Positions 7,311 to 14,954 of a stretch of DNA of 39,770 nucleotides are shown here, piece by piece. Within the stretch, counting starts at the first letter, position 1. Each line of letters starts with the position of its first letter. Origin of the DNA: Reyranella sp. (GTDB taxonomy: Bacteria; Pseudomonadota; Alphaproteobacteria; Reyranellales; Reyranellaceae). Both the position numbers and the translations under genes were made by a program. The stretch lies in assembly GCF_004296935.1 (NCBI RefSeq), contig NZ_SCVH01000126.1, positions 1 through 39,770 on the forward strand, in the 5' to 3' direction. Under the pieces are notes generated by a model that did no database searches, was not told the DNA's origin, and saw nothing but the letters and a program-made list of their open reading frames with translations.

Positions 7311-8270
7311 TTACGCACCCTTCACCGGCCCCGGCAGGTCCAGCCCCACACCGCTCAGGTGCCCGAACGAGGCGTGAAGCCGCTCGACGATCGCGGGCGC
7401 GAGCGGCGGGCGCAGGATCGACTCGACGTTGGCCCGGACGTGATCCCTGTCGCCGGTGCCGAACAGGATGACATCGGCGCCCTGTTCGTGGCGCGCGTAG
7501 CGGTAGGCCGCATCCGTGATGCTCTTCGCCCCGCCTTCGGCCACGAGGAACGCGAGCGGATCGCCACTGGCAAGGATCGACGCATCGAGCAGCCCCTGCT
7601 CGACCAGCTTCGCGAAGACGTCGCGGCGATAGGCGTCGTTGCTGAAGATGTTGCGCACCACGAACATCAGCAGCGTGCCGATCCCGCGCTTCAGCGTCAC
7701 CGGGAAGATCTTCCGGCGCGCGCCCTGGTTCATCAGGCTGTAGGCCAGCATGATCACTTCCCACGGCCCCTCCTCGACCGCCCGCGCCAGCATCTTCTGC
7801 TCCGGATCGCGCGGCCCCGTCTCGGTGATGCCGACGTGGCGCACCTTGCCCTTCTCCTTGAGCCGCAGCAGCGCCGGCGCCAGCACGTCGCGATGATGTT
7901 CGTAGGAATCGGGACCGACGGCGTGGAAATGGAAGATGTCGACGTAATCGAGGCCGAGCCGCTTCAGCGACGCCTCCACCTTGGCGGTCACCGACGGGGC
8001 CGTCTCGTCGCCGCCCCGGAAGATCGCCTTGGTCGAGATCACCAGCCTGTCGCGGTCATAGAAGCGGGCGGCGGCGCCAACGATCTCCTCGGTGCCATAG
8101 GCCTCGGCGGTGTCGAGGAAATTGACGCCAAGATCGATAGCCGTGCGCACGACCGCCACGCAGTCCTCGACGCTGGCGCCGCGGCCGAGGCCGAGCCGGC
8201 TGTTGCCGCCGCAGCCCAGCCCTGCGACGCTGACGGAGAGGCCGGTGTTTCCGAGGGGACGATAGTCCAT
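7311..8270 (-). CDS. Aldo/keto reductase
   Basis: This 319-residue (beta/alpha)8 NAD(P)H-dependent oxidoreductase belongs to the aldo/keto reductase superfamily and reduces carbonyl compounds to alcohols. The catalytic tetrad is visible: D53 and Y58 in NFLDTAEAYG, K81 in VISTKA and H116 in the FHFH segment. The N-terminus MDYRPLGNTGLSVS is typical. The usual C-terminal cofactor-phosphate region appears as ILFGTGDRDHVRANVE. It lies 39 bases behind the alpha/beta hydrolase gene and is probably in the LacI-linked operon headed by the binding protein at 10747. Its stop abuts the palindromic repeat. The substrate is unknown. Confidence 0.9.
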   Translation of the reverse strand: MDYRPLGNTGLSVSVAGLGCGGNSRLGLGRGASVEDCVAVVRTAIDLGVNFLDTAEAYGTEEIVGAAARFYDRDRLVISTKAIFRGGDETAPSVTAKVEASLKRLGLDYVDIFHFHAVGPDSYEHHRDVLAPALLRLKEKGKVRHVGITETGPRDPEQKMLARAVEEGPWEVIMLAYSLMNQGARRKIFPVTLKRGIGTLLMFVVRNIFSNDAYRRDVFAKLVEQGLLDASILASGDPLAFLVAEGGAKSITDAAYRYARHEQGADVILFGTGDRDHVRANVESILRPPLAPAIVERLHASFGHLSGVGLDLPGPVKGA

Positions 8271-8309
8271 GACGCGCTCCTGTCCGTCCTTGGTAGCGGA
8301 TATCGGCCG

Positions 8310-9146
8310 TCACGTCCCCGTCTGGCAGGACTGCACGAAGCTCGTCAATTCGCTGTTGAATCGCGGCGCATCCTCGCTGAACGGCGAATGCCCGCAGTCG
8401 TCGAACCACGACAGCCGAGCCTGCGCCATGGCGGCCCGGGTCATCTCAGCCGCGGCCGGCAGCACGACGGTGTCGCGGCGGCCGTGCGTGATCAGGACCG
8501 GCACGCGCACCTTGGCGAGCGCGGCGATCGTGGGTGCCGCCTCGGTCGACCAGCCGCCGATCGCGCGGCGCACGGCGGCCGGCACCTTGATGTTGTAGGC
8601 GAGCGCGCGGCGGAATTCGGCTTTCGTCGGCTGTTTGGCGTAGCACGCCTCGAGGAAAACGGTCGCCGCCGCGATCTCCTCTTCCGGCGTCTGCTGCTCC
8701 GGCACGGGCTGGGGCGCGCCCGGCCCGCGGCAGCGCGGATCCTCGATCACCTGCGAGGCGACGAAGTTCAGTCCGGCGAGGCGCGCATCGCCATGGATCA
8801 TCAGATACTGCCGGATCACCCGTCCGCCCATCGACCAGCCGACCAGCACCGGCCGCTCGAGCTTCTTGGCCGCCAGGACGGCGGCGATATCGTCCGCCCA
8901 GACGCGGCTGCCCCGGTAGGCCGAAGGATCGTCAGGTTGCGCCGAGTTGCCATGGCCGCGCAGGTCGACGGCCACGACACGGCAGTGCCGCACGAGCTCG
9001 CTCCGAAGCTGTGGCGCGAAGCAGAGGTGGCTCTGCGCGAAGCCGTGGATCAGCACGACTTCGGGCCCCGCGGGATCGCCCCATTCGTAAACGGCGAGGC
9101 GCGTGCCGTCGGGGGCACGGATGTCGCTCCGTGCCCCGTCGACCAT
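8310..9146 (-). CDS. Alpha/beta hydrolase
   Basis: This is a 278-residue serine hydrolase. It has the oxyanion region VLIHGFAQS (about 31-39), RVVAVDLRGHGNS, the nucleophile elbow GWSMGG (S105), an acid in HGRRD (D225) and a catalytic His in CGHSPFSE (H253). There is a helical cap between about 125 and 205. An alternative GTG start at 9158 would overlap the upstream stop as GTGA and add four residues (VTDW). The ATG at 9146 is used here, but the GTG is equally plausible. The gene is coupled to the solute-binding-protein gene, which suggests hydrolysis of an imported ester or amide. Substrate specificity cannot be read from the sequence. Confidence 0.88.
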   Translation of the reverse strand: MVDGARSDIRAPDGTRLAVYEWGDPAGPEVVLIHGFAQSHLCFAPQLRSELVRHCRVVAVDLRGHGNSAQPDDPSAYRGSRVWADDIAAVLAAKKLERPVLVGWSMGGRVIRQYLMIHGDARLAGLNFVASQVIEDPRCRGPGAPQPVPEQQTPEEEIAAATVFLEACYAKQPTKAEFRRALAYNIKVPAAVRRAIGGWSTEAAPTIAALAKVRVPVLITHGRRDTVVLPAAAEMTRAAMAQARLSWFDDCGHSPFSEDAPRFNSELTSFVQSCQTGT

Positions 9147-9154
9147 CCAATCGG

Positions 9155-10747
9155 TCACTTCTTCTCGATGTTCCAGTGCACCACGACCGGCGCCTTCAGC
9201 CAGCCAGTGATGCTGGCGCGCGCCGCGCCCGGGCCGAACCACATGCCGAGCCAGGCATACTGCGCCTGGTCGACCGCGCGGTTCTGCACCGCCAGCGCCA
9301 GCGCCTTGCTCTTCGCCGGGTCGGTTTCGCGCGAGTAGGCGTCGCGCAGCTTCTCCATCGCCGGATCGTTCGGCCAGCCGAACCACGCCTTGGCGGGGTC
9401 GGCCACCATCCAGTTGGCCGAGATCGGGTTCAGGATGTCGACGGCGATGGCGTAGGTGTGGAAGGCGCTCCAGCCGCCCTTGTCGGCGGGATCCTTCCTG
9501 GCGCGCCGCGATACCACGGTCTGCCAATCCATCGACTGCATGTCGACCTTGAAGCCACCTTGCTCGAGCAGCGCCTTGGTGACCGGCGCCATGTTGGTCA
9601 GCACCGGCAGCGTCGTCGACTGCATCAGCACCACGGGCGTGCCGTCGTAGCCGGCTTCCTTGAGGAGCGCCTTCGACTTCTCGAAGTCGGGCTTCTTCAG
9701 CAGATCGCCCTGGATCTCCACGCCGTTGGGCGTGCCGCAGACGAAGGCCGCGGAGCAGACCTTGTAGAACTCGGGCTCGCCCACCGTCGCCTTGAGGAAA
9801 TCCTCCTGGCGCATCGCGTACATCGCGGCCTGGCGGATCTTCAGATTGTCGAACGGCTTGGTCAGGTGGTTGAAGCGCAGGATGAACTGTTGACCGAGCG
9901 GGTTCCAGTTCACGGTCTGCACGTTCCGGTCCTTCTTCAGGAGCGGAATGAGATCGTGCGGCACGTTCTCGATCATGTCGATTTCGCCAGCGATCAGCGC
10001 GTTCACCTGCTGTGTCGGATCGGGCATTTCGACGAACTCGACGCGGTCGACCTTGGCGACCTTGCCGCCGGCCAGGCCGGAGGCCGGCTCGGCGCGCGGC
10101 TTGTATTTCGGGTTCTTGACGTAGACGTGTTTCTCGCCGGGCTTGGACTCGGCGTTGATGTAAATGAACGGCCCCGAGCCGATCTGGCTGTCGATCGCCT
10201 TGAACGGATCGGTGTCGGCGATGCGCTTGGGCATCATGAAGGGCACGTTCGACGACGGCTTGCCGAGCGAATCGATCACCAGGCCGTACGGCTCCTTGAG
10301 CGCGATAGTGAAAGTCTTGTCGTTCACCGCCTTCATCTCGGCGACGAACTCCATCATCTTCTGGCCCATCGCGTCGCGCGCGGCCCAGCGCTTGATCGAG
10401 GCGACGCAGTCCTCACCGGTGACCGGCTTGCCGTCGTGCCACTCCAGCCCGTCACGGAGCGTGAAGGTCCACAGCTTCTTGTCGGCCGACACTTCGTACT
10501 TGTCGACCATCTGCGGCTTCGCGACGTTGTTCTCGTCGCTCGAGAACAGCGTGTCGTAGATCATGTAGCCGTGGTCGCGCGTGACGTAGGCCGTCGTGAA
10601 GATCGGATCGAGGATCGTCAGGTTGCCGGCCTGCACGAAGCGCAGCGTCTTCTTGTCCTGCGCCGGCGCAACGCCCGGCATGAGCGTGGCCGCGAGCGCG
10701 AGCGCGGCACTTCCCGCCGCCAATGCGCGGCGATTGATCTCGAGCAT
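9155..10747 (-). CDS. ABC transporter solute-binding protein, family 5 (dipeptide/oligopeptide type)
   Basis: This is a 530-residue periplasmic binding protein of the DppA/OppA type. The signal peptide (INRRALAAGSAALALAATLMPG, cleaved near VAPAQ) is Sec- or Tat-like. The mature protein begins with KKTLRFVQAGNLTILDP. It contains the family's YDTLFSSDE, WTFTLRDGLEWHDGKPVTGEDCVASI and GSGPFIY regions, and a C-terminal domain running to 530. Family 5 proteins deliver peptides, opines, sugars or glutathione to an ABC permease, but no permease or ATPase for it lies nearby. It is first in an operon with the alpha/beta hydrolase and aldo/keto reductase. A LacI-family gene and two LacI-type operators lie upstream, so it is probably LacI-regulated. 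Confidence 0.9.
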   Translation of the reverse strand: MLEINRRALAAGSAALALAATLMPGVAPAQDKKTLRFVQAGNLTILDPIFTTAYVTRDHGYMIYDTLFSSDENNVAKPQMVDKYEVSADKKLWTFTLRDGLEWHDGKPVTGEDCVASIKRWAARDAMGQKMMEFVAEMKAVNDKTFTIALKEPYGLVIDSLGKPSSNVPFMMPKRIADTDPFKAIDSQIGSGPFIYINAESKPGEKHVYVKNPKYKPRAEPASGLAGGKVAKVDRVEFVEMPDPTQQVNALIAGEIDMIENVPHDLIPLLKKDRNVQTVNWNPLGQQFILRFNHLTKPFDNLKIRQAAMYAMRQEDFLKATVGEPEFYKVCSAAFVCGTPNGVEIQGDLLKKPDFEKSKALLKEAGYDGTPVVLMQSTTLPVLTNMAPVTKALLEQGGFKVDMQSMDWQTVVSRRARKDPADKGGWSAFHTYAIAVDILNPISANWMVADPAKAWFGWPNDPAMEKLRDAYSRETDPAKSKALALAVQNRAVDQAQYAWLGMWFGPGAARASITGWLKAPVVVHWNIEKK

Positions 10748-10782
10748 GTTTCCTCCTGATGGGCCGGTTGCTGGCCGCTTGT

Positions 10783-10796
10783 TGAAATCGTTTCCA
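10783..10796. promoter_or_regulatory. LacI/GalR-type operator 1
   Basis: TGAAATCGTTTCCA, read on the other strand as TGGAAACGATTTCA, fits the LacI-family consensus TGNAANCGNTTNCA with a central CG. It lies 35 bases upstream of the binding-protein start. Its centre is 66 bp from operator 2, so it could loop with it. It probably binds the regulator encoded at 10865. Confidence 0.75.
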
Positions 10797-10817
10797 TGAT
10801 CCTTGTCAGCGCGGTGC

Positions 10818-10839
10818 CCCGAGTCAATAGTGACTCGGG
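10818..10839. promoter_or_regulatory. Perfect hairpin / inverted repeat between the two LacI operators
   Basis: CCCGAGTCA (10818-10826) and TGACTCGGG (10831-10839) form a perfect 9-bp inverted repeat around a 4-base spacer ATAG. It lies between the two LacI-type operators in the divergent promoter region. It may be a site for a second regulator or an RNA hairpin in the leader. No U-tract follows, so it is not a standard terminator. Confidence 0.5.
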
Positions 10840-10848
10840 TCCATCAGG

Positions 10849-10862
10849 AGAAATCGTTTCCA
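10849..10862. promoter_or_regulatory. LacI/GalR-type operator 2
   Basis: AGAAATCGTTTCCA shares 13 of 14 bases with operator 1. It ends two bases before the ATG of the LacI gene at 10865 and overlaps its leader, so autorepression is likely. An AGGAG ribosome site (10846-10850) touches its 5' edge. Confidence 0.72.
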
Positions 10863-10864
10863 GA

Positions 10865-11920
10865 ATGAGCGGGATCACCATCCGCGACGTGGCTGAGGCC
10901 GCCGGCGTCTCGCTCGCCTCGGTGTCGCGGGCGCTGAACGGCGGCAAGAACGTGAGCGCCCGCGTCGCCCGCGACGTCGCCGCCGCCGCCGACCGGCTGG
11001 GCTACCAGCCCGACTTCCTGGCGCGCAGCCTCAGGACGCGCACCAGCGGTATGGTGGGCTGCCTGGTCTCCGACATCTCCAATCCGCTGAACGCCACCAT
11101 CGTCAAGGCGGCCGAGGCGCGCCTGCGCGAGGCCGGCTACCTGCTGGTGGTCGCCAGCACCGCCAACGATCCCGGCCGTGAGCGCGCGGCGGCCAGCGAG
11201 TTCAGGGGCCGGCGGGTCGACGGCATGCTGGTGGCGCCGGGCAGCGACGCCAACGCCAAGGCCTGGCGCGCACTGGTCGCCGCCGGCACACCCGTCGTCA
11301 TCGTCGATCGCGATGTCCCCGAAGCGGACGACGGTGCGGACAACGACACGGACGGCTGGCCGTCCGTCCAGGTCGATCACCGCGGCGGCGCGCGCGCGGC
11401 GACCCGCTACCTGATCGGCCTCGGCCACCGGCGCATCGCGCTGCTGACGGCCGATGCGGTCATGCGGCCCTCCCGCGAGCGCATCGCCGGCTTCCGCGAG
11501 GTCTTCGCCGAGGCCGGCCTCGATCCGACCGGCGCGCAGCTCTGCCTGCAATCGTCGGCCATGGACTTCGCGCACGGCGACACGCTGGCGCTGCTCGGGG
11601 ACGGCAAGGACGGCGGGCGGCCGACGGCGATCATCGCGCTGGGCACCCGCATCCTGGCGGGCGTCCTTCGCGCCGCGCGCGACCTCGGCCTCGCCGTGCC
11701 GCGCGATCTCTCGGTGATGTCGGTCGGCGACACCGATCTCGCCGCCGTGCACACGCCCGCCATCACGGCGCTGCGCTGGAGCCTGGAAGATGTCGGGCGC
11801 GCCGCCGCCGACCTGCTGCTGCACCGCCTCGGCGGCGACGCCGGCCAGGCGCAATCGCGTGCACTCCTGCCGGTCGATCTTGTGCTGCGCGATTCCTGCG
11901 CGCCACCGGCGGTGGTCTGA
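10865..11920 (+). CDS. LacI-family transcriptional regulator
   Basis: This is a 351-residue regulator. The N-terminal helix-turn-helix (ITIRDVAEAAGVSLASVSRA, residues 4-23) and the hinge region with GYQPDFLARSLRT are canonical for LacI/GalR. They are followed by a periplasmic-binding-protein-like sensor domain: GMVGCLVSDISNPL, GLGHRRIALLT and a C-terminal VMSVGDTDLAAVHTPAIT. It probably senses a small ligand, perhaps related to the substrate of the divergent binding protein, hydrolase and reductase operon. The ATG at 10865 is chosen because the HTH begins four residues later. An open frame to 10796 would add 23 non-family residues. Two matching operators lie in the intergenic region. Confidence 0.93.
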   Translation: MSGITIRDVAEAAGVSLASVSRALNGGKNVSARVARDVAAAADRLGYQPDFLARSLRTRTSGMVGCLVSDISNPLNATIVKAAEARLREAGYLLVVASTANDPGRERAAASEFRGRRVDGMLVAPGSDANAKAWRALVAAGTPVVIVDRDVPEADDGADNDTDGWPSVQVDHRGGARAATRYLIGLGHRRIALLTADAVMRPSRERIAGFREVFAEAGLDPTGAQLCLQSSAMDFAHGDTLALLGDGKDGGRPTAIIALGTRILAGVLRAARDLGLAVPRDLSVMSVGDTDLAAVHTPAITALRWSLEDVGRAAADLLLHRLGGDAGQAQSRALLPVDLVLRDSCAPPAVV

Positions 11921-11934
11921 TCTTACCTTCTCCG

Positions 11935-11971
11935 CCCCGTCATGCCGGGGAGGTGCCCCGTCATACGGGGC
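11935..11971. terminator. Tandem hairpins between convergent genes (possible terminator, short repeat relative)
   Basis: Two short stems, CCCCG/CGGGG (11935-11950) and GCCCCGT/ACGGGGC with a 3-base loop (11955-11971), lie between the lacI stop at 11920 and the convergent SRPBCC stop at 11977. No clear U-tract follows. The repeated GCCCCGTCAT phrase and GC-rich stems resemble the larger palindromic repeats in this window. Confidence 0.5.
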
Positions 11972-11976
11972 GGGGG

Positions 11977-12423
11977 TCAGCCCGGAATCTCCGGCTGCGC
12001 GAGCTGGGCCAGCAGCGTGAGCGACTCCTGCCAGCCGAGACAGCACGCCTCCGTCGGGATCACCGCGGGGATTCCCTCCTGCACGATCTCGATCTCGGTG
12101 CCGACCGAAACTTTCTTCAGCGTGATCGTGGTCGTCATCTCGCCCGGCAGGTTGGGATCGTCGAAGCTCGCCGTGTAGCGCAGGCGCTCGTTCGGCACGA
12201 GCTCGAGATATTTGCCGCCGAAGGCGTGGCTCTTGCCCGCAGAAAAATTGGTGAACGACATGCGGTAGCTGCCGCCCACTCTGGCGTCCATGTTGTAGAC
12301 GTGGCCGGTGAAGCCGTGCGGCGGCAGCCACTTGGCCATGGCGTCGGCGTCGAGGAAGGCGCGGTAGATGCGCTCGGGCGGCGCGGTGAGGACGCGGTGG
12401 AAGCGGACGGTGCCGGTGGACAT
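11977..12423 (-). CDS. SRPBCC/AHSA1-type (START-like) domain protein
   Basis: This 148-residue single-domain protein has the AHSA1 START-like fold. The N-terminal strand TVRFHRVLTAPPERIYRAFLD is typical, followed by AMAKWLPPHGFTG, GGSYRMSF, GKYLELVPNERLRY and a C-terminal helix LGWQESLTLLAQLAQ. Such proteins bind hydrophobic ligands in a cavity, and many sit next to ArsR or TetR regulators. Here the gene follows its TetR regulator by 11 bases and is probably its main target. The start ATG at 12423 has an AAGGAGAAAG ribosome site. The ligand is unknown. Confidence 0.88.
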   Translation of the reverse strand: MSTGTVRFHRVLTAPPERIYRAFLDADAMAKWLPPHGFTGHVYNMDARVGGSYRMSFTNFSAGKSHAFGGKYLELVPNERLRYTASFDDPNLPGEMTTTITLKKVSVGTEIEIVQEGIPAVIPTEACCLGWQESLTLLAQLAQPEIPG

Positions 12424-12434
12424 GAACTTTCTCC

Positions 12435-13055
12435 TTATCGAGGGTTTTGATCCGGTGAACCCAACAGGCTTTCGAGATAACGGCGCAGGTGCGCCAGGTT
12501 TCCGCGCGCGACCGCCGCGCTTTCCTTGGCCTTGGCGAAGATGAACGAGCCCTGCAGCACGGCCTGGATGAAGTAGCCGACGCTCTCGGCCGTCCACGCC
12601 GCGTCGGGCGCGTACTTGAGTCGCGCGGCTTCGATGTCGCGCGTCAGTATGGCGACGTGGGAGGACATGCCGCGGTCGCAGGCCGCGCGCACCGCGGGAT
12701 GCGTGGCGTAGGTCTCCTGCACCAGCGTGCCCATCAGGCAGGTGAACTGCGGCACCGTGTGATCGAGCAGGTCGCGGCGGAAATCGAGATAGCCGAACAC
12801 GCGGTCGCGCGGATCGGCGGCCGACGCATAAGGCGCCGCGGCGAAGATCCCGTCGGTCCAGGTGTTCCAGTGCGCCACCGCCTCCAGCACCATCTCCTCC
12901 TTGCTTTTGAAATGGTGGAAGAAGCTGCCCTTGGTCACGCCCGCCGCGGCACAGAGATCGTCGACCGTCGTGGCGGCATAGCCCTTGGCCCGGACAACGT
13001 CGGTCGCCGCGTCGAGGATCTTCAGGCGCGACTGGTGGAGGGCTTGAGGTGTCAT
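12435..13055 (-). CDS. TetR/AcrR-family transcriptional regulator
   Basis: This is a 206-residue TetR-type repressor. The N-terminal DNA-binding domain is clear: RLKILDAATDVVRAKGYAA then TTVDDLCAAAGVTKGSFFHHF, with the classic FFHHFKSKEEM ending. The C-terminal helical ligand-binding domain spans about residues 70-200. The ATG at 13055 is chosen because it follows directly on the operator palindrome; 12 extra residues upstream (to 13091) would be encoded across the operator. It heads a two-gene operon with the SRPBCC gene. A perfect 20-bp palindrome 9 bases upstream strongly suggests autoregulation. Confidence 0.92.
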   Translation of the reverse strand: MTPQALHQSRLKILDAATDVVRAKGYAATTVDDLCAAAGVTKGSFFHHFKSKEEMVLEAVAHWNTWTDGIFAAAPYASAADPRDRVFGYLDFRRDLLDHTVPQFTCLMGTLVQETYATHPAVRAACDRGMSSHVAILTRDIEAARLKYAPDAAWTAESVGYFIQAVLQGSFIFAKAKESAAVARGNLAHLRRYLESLLGSPDQNPR

Positions 13056-13063
13056 GAAGGTTA

Positions 13064-13083
13064 CATACCAACTGGTTGGTATG
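13064..13083. promoter_or_regulatory. TetR operator palindrome
   Basis: CATACCAAC (13064-13072), TG, GTTGGTATG (13075-13083) is a perfect 20-bp dyad. It lies just upstream of the tetR start (13055), where an autorepressor would block transcription. The ACCAAC...GTTGGT core is typical of TetR-family operators. Confidence 0.85.
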
Positions 13084-13103
13084 CTCGTCAAGAGGCAAGG
13101 GAA

Positions 13104-13457
13104 TCAATGAAAATAGCATGCTTCTACATGGCCCGATTTACTGGAACATGAATCTACGGCGAAGCCATCATGGGCCGACGGAACGATCCCGCCAGAAGCG
13201 CCCCGGAAGACGTTGGAAATGCCCTGGGAGAACTTGCTCTGGCTGGCCGGCACGCCGCCTTCCGACTGGGCCTGCACGGGCGACGGGCCGAATCCCGCCA
13301 GCGCCCCGGCGATCGCGCCGGCGCGGCTGTTCAATCGAGACCAGGTGTTGCCCAAGGTGCCAGCACTGCCAGCACCGAGGATTCTTTTGAGATGGTTTGA
13401 CAAGTTCAGCAGGTTTTGATAGATTTTTCCAATAGATTGTCCGAAGTGCATCGGCAC
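13104..13457 (-). pseudogene. Possible phage-tail-like remnant
   Basis: A 117-residue open frame starts MPMHFGQSIGKIYQNLL. Its Gly/Ala/Ser-rich middle, GNTWSRLNSRAGAIAGALAG, and its GISNVFRGASGGIVPSAHDG segment resemble the tail end of phage tape-measure proteins. There is no intact neighbouring phage gene. The last 15 residues look unrelated to that pattern (SSKSGHVEACYFH). It is probably a fragment, and could be a chance frame. Confidence 0.22.
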
Positions 13458-13496
13458 TCAGGACAGTCTTCCCAACCCACATGAGGCGACGTGCCA

Positions 13497-13568
13497 CCGG
13501 AACTCCCTCCGGCGTGCCCCCTGATCCTTTAGGGATCGAAGACGCCTCGGCATGGTCCTGACCATGCC
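13497..13568. repeat. Cluster of three short perfect hairpins
   Basis: CCGGA/TCCGG (13497-13512), GATCC/GGATC (13523-13537) and GGCATGGT/ACCATGCC with a 4-base loop (13549-13568) lie in series. They sit just upstream, in - orientation, of the 13457 frame. The cluster could be a structured RNA, a recombination-site remnant or chance. No promoter is evident. Confidence 0.35.
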
Positions 13569-13943
13569 CTCGACAACGAAGAACGAGACCCAAACAGCAA
13601 ACAGCGCCGACGGCGAACGTCGGCCCCGGGCGACCGGTTTGCCAACGCGATTCTGGGCGGGATTCTGGACAGGTTTCTGGACAGAACGCGTTACATTCAG
13701 GCGTCCACAAATAATGCGGGAAAGCCGTGCAAACGCGGCATCGAACGGCCCCGTGGGACGTGAAACGGGTCGTGAAAAGGCATGTCGGACATGACCAGGG
13801 ACGCGGGCAGGGAGTTCGCCCGCGGCTCTGCCGCTGCGCGAAGGACATTGCCGGCGATTACCGCGCGCAAGAGGAGGTGAATTTCCGGACAGACAGATTC
13901 TGGACAACTCGTGTTCGGAAAATGGAGGGCGAATGGTCCACTC

Positions 13944-14052
13944 ACCCCCTCCGGCCCTTCGGGCCACCTCCCCCGTATGACGGGGGAGGAGGGGCTTCAA
14001 TCTTCTCCTCCCTCGCGAAGCGGGGGAGGTGGCCCGAAGGGCCGGAGGGGGT
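13944..14052. repeat. Nested palindromic intergenic repeat (copy 2, 31-bp perfect arms)
   Basis: The arms 13944-13974 and 14022-14052 are perfect 31-bp inverted repeats (start ACCCCCTCCGGCCC). They separate an inner region that itself forms hairpins, for example CTCCCCCG/CGGGGGAG at 13968-13987. GGCCC-TTC-GGGCC hairpins also occur within each arm. It has the same architecture as the elements at 7204 and 36362. Confidence 0.88.
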
Positions 14053-14200
14053 CAGGGCGTTCCGGAGCAGCGGCACAGGTCCGCGATTCGGGGCTGCCGC
14101 CGGACGGCATCGGCGCTGTTCGCTGCGTTCCGGCAAGCCGTTGAGGACGCTCGGCGATTTCGCCCCGGCGGCACACACTCCGGCACAGCTGGCGCCGGGA

Positions 14201-14223
14201 AGCGGCACATTTCGTGTGCCGCT
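14201..14223 (-). terminator. Hairpin downstream of the MBL-fold gene
   Basis: A perfect 9-bp stem, AGCGGCACA (14201-14209) / TGTGCCGCT (14215-14223), encloses a 5-base loop. It lies 20 bases after the stop of the gene at 14244. It could mark the 3' end of the selenoprotein-MBL operon. No U-run follows, so it is weak as an intrinsic terminator. Confidence 0.45.
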
Positions 14224-14243
14224 GATGCCCTGTCGCCGCCCGC

Positions 14244-14954
14244 CTACGCCGCCTTCGCGTAGTGATCGGCGAGGCCGTTCAACGCCGCCGCCCCGTCGCC
14301 CCTGAAGGTCGGCCCGTGCATCAGCGCGATGGTCGTGGGTTTTAGCACCGCCAGCCGCCGCAAGGTCGGCGCGGCCATCGGCGTCGGCGGCATGAAGGGG
14401 AGCCGGTCGCTGACGGCAATGGCGGGGGCCACGATGTCGCTCTCGGTCGTGGCGTCGGCGGGCCCCACCTGGGTGAAGAGGTCGCTCGAGAACAGCGTGC
14501 CGGTCGTCTCCTCGTAGAGGAGGCCGGCGTCCCAGTTGTGCGGCACGTGCGGCGTGTCGAGCCAGCGCACGCGCTTGCCGCCGAGGTCGAGCACCTCGTC
14601 GTTTTTGAGCGCGCGGGGCGGGCGGTCGGCCATGTCGGTGAGCCAGATGTTGCAGCCGAGCTGGCCGTGCGCCGGCGTGGCGTTGGGCGCGGCGGCCAGC
14701 CATTCGTTGAGCGCGCCGCTCTCGTCGCCCTCGACGTGGCTGCAGGTCGTCCAGCGCAGTTTCGCGAGCGGGATCACGCGCTTCACGGCGTCGGAGACCA
14801 GCGGAAAGAGGGATCGCTGCCCGTAGTGGAACAAGAGCGGCTCGTCGGCGTCGACCAGGAACTGGTTGAAGGTGAAGCCGGTCGGTCCGACGGCGGGCAC
14901 GAAGGTGGAGAGCCGGTAGATGTTCGGTGCGATTTCGGAGACGTCGGTTTTCAA
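14244..14954 (-). CDS. MBL-fold protein of the ODP/flavodiiron-type (diiron) family
   Basis: This is a 236-residue metallo-beta-lactamase-fold protein. It carries the diiron ligand set of flavodiiron/ODP oxygen-binding proteins rather than the dizinc HxHxDH set: HVEGD (H73, E75, D77), PHVPHNWD (H139), SSDLF (D158) and MHGP (H213). Such domains bind or reduce O2 or NO, or act as oxygen sensors. No flavodoxin or rubredoxin domain is attached, so it would need a partner for electrons. The start is TTG at 14954, and TTGA overlaps the stop of the selenoprotein gene, so the two are translationally coupled. The protein is full length for the bare domain. Confidence 0.85.
   Translation of the reverse strand: MKTDVSEIAPNIYRLSTFVPAVGPTGFTFNQFLVDADEPLLFHYGQRSLFPLVSDAVKRVIPLAKLRWTTCSHVEGDESGALNEWLAAAPNATPAHGQLGCNIWLTDMADRPPRALKNDEVLDLGGKRVRWLDTPHVPHNWDAGLLYEETTGTLFSSDLFTQVGPADATTESDIVAPAIAVSDRLPFMPPTPMAAPTLRRLAVLKPTTIALMHGPTFRGDGAAALNGLADHYAKAA

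Larger units (their letters stand above)
13084..14243. other. Gene-poor, degenerate intergenic region
   Basis: No frame here shows a convincing gene. The segment 13380-13450 is markedly AT-richer than its surroundings. A - strand frame (13104-13457) reads weakly like the Gly/Ala-rich C-terminus of a phage tail tape-measure protein (GASGGIVPSAHDGFAV). A short imperfect tandem, GATTCTGGGCGG / GATTCTGGACAG / TTTCTGGACAG, lies at 13650-13683. Three small hairpins cluster at 13497-13568. The region ends in a large palindrome (13944-14052) and a further hairpin (14201-14223). I read it as a decayed insertion site. Confidence 0.5.

Noticed and set aside
13865-13885. AGGAGGTG as a ribosome site
   Set aside because: No start codon and coding frame follow it at the right spacing.
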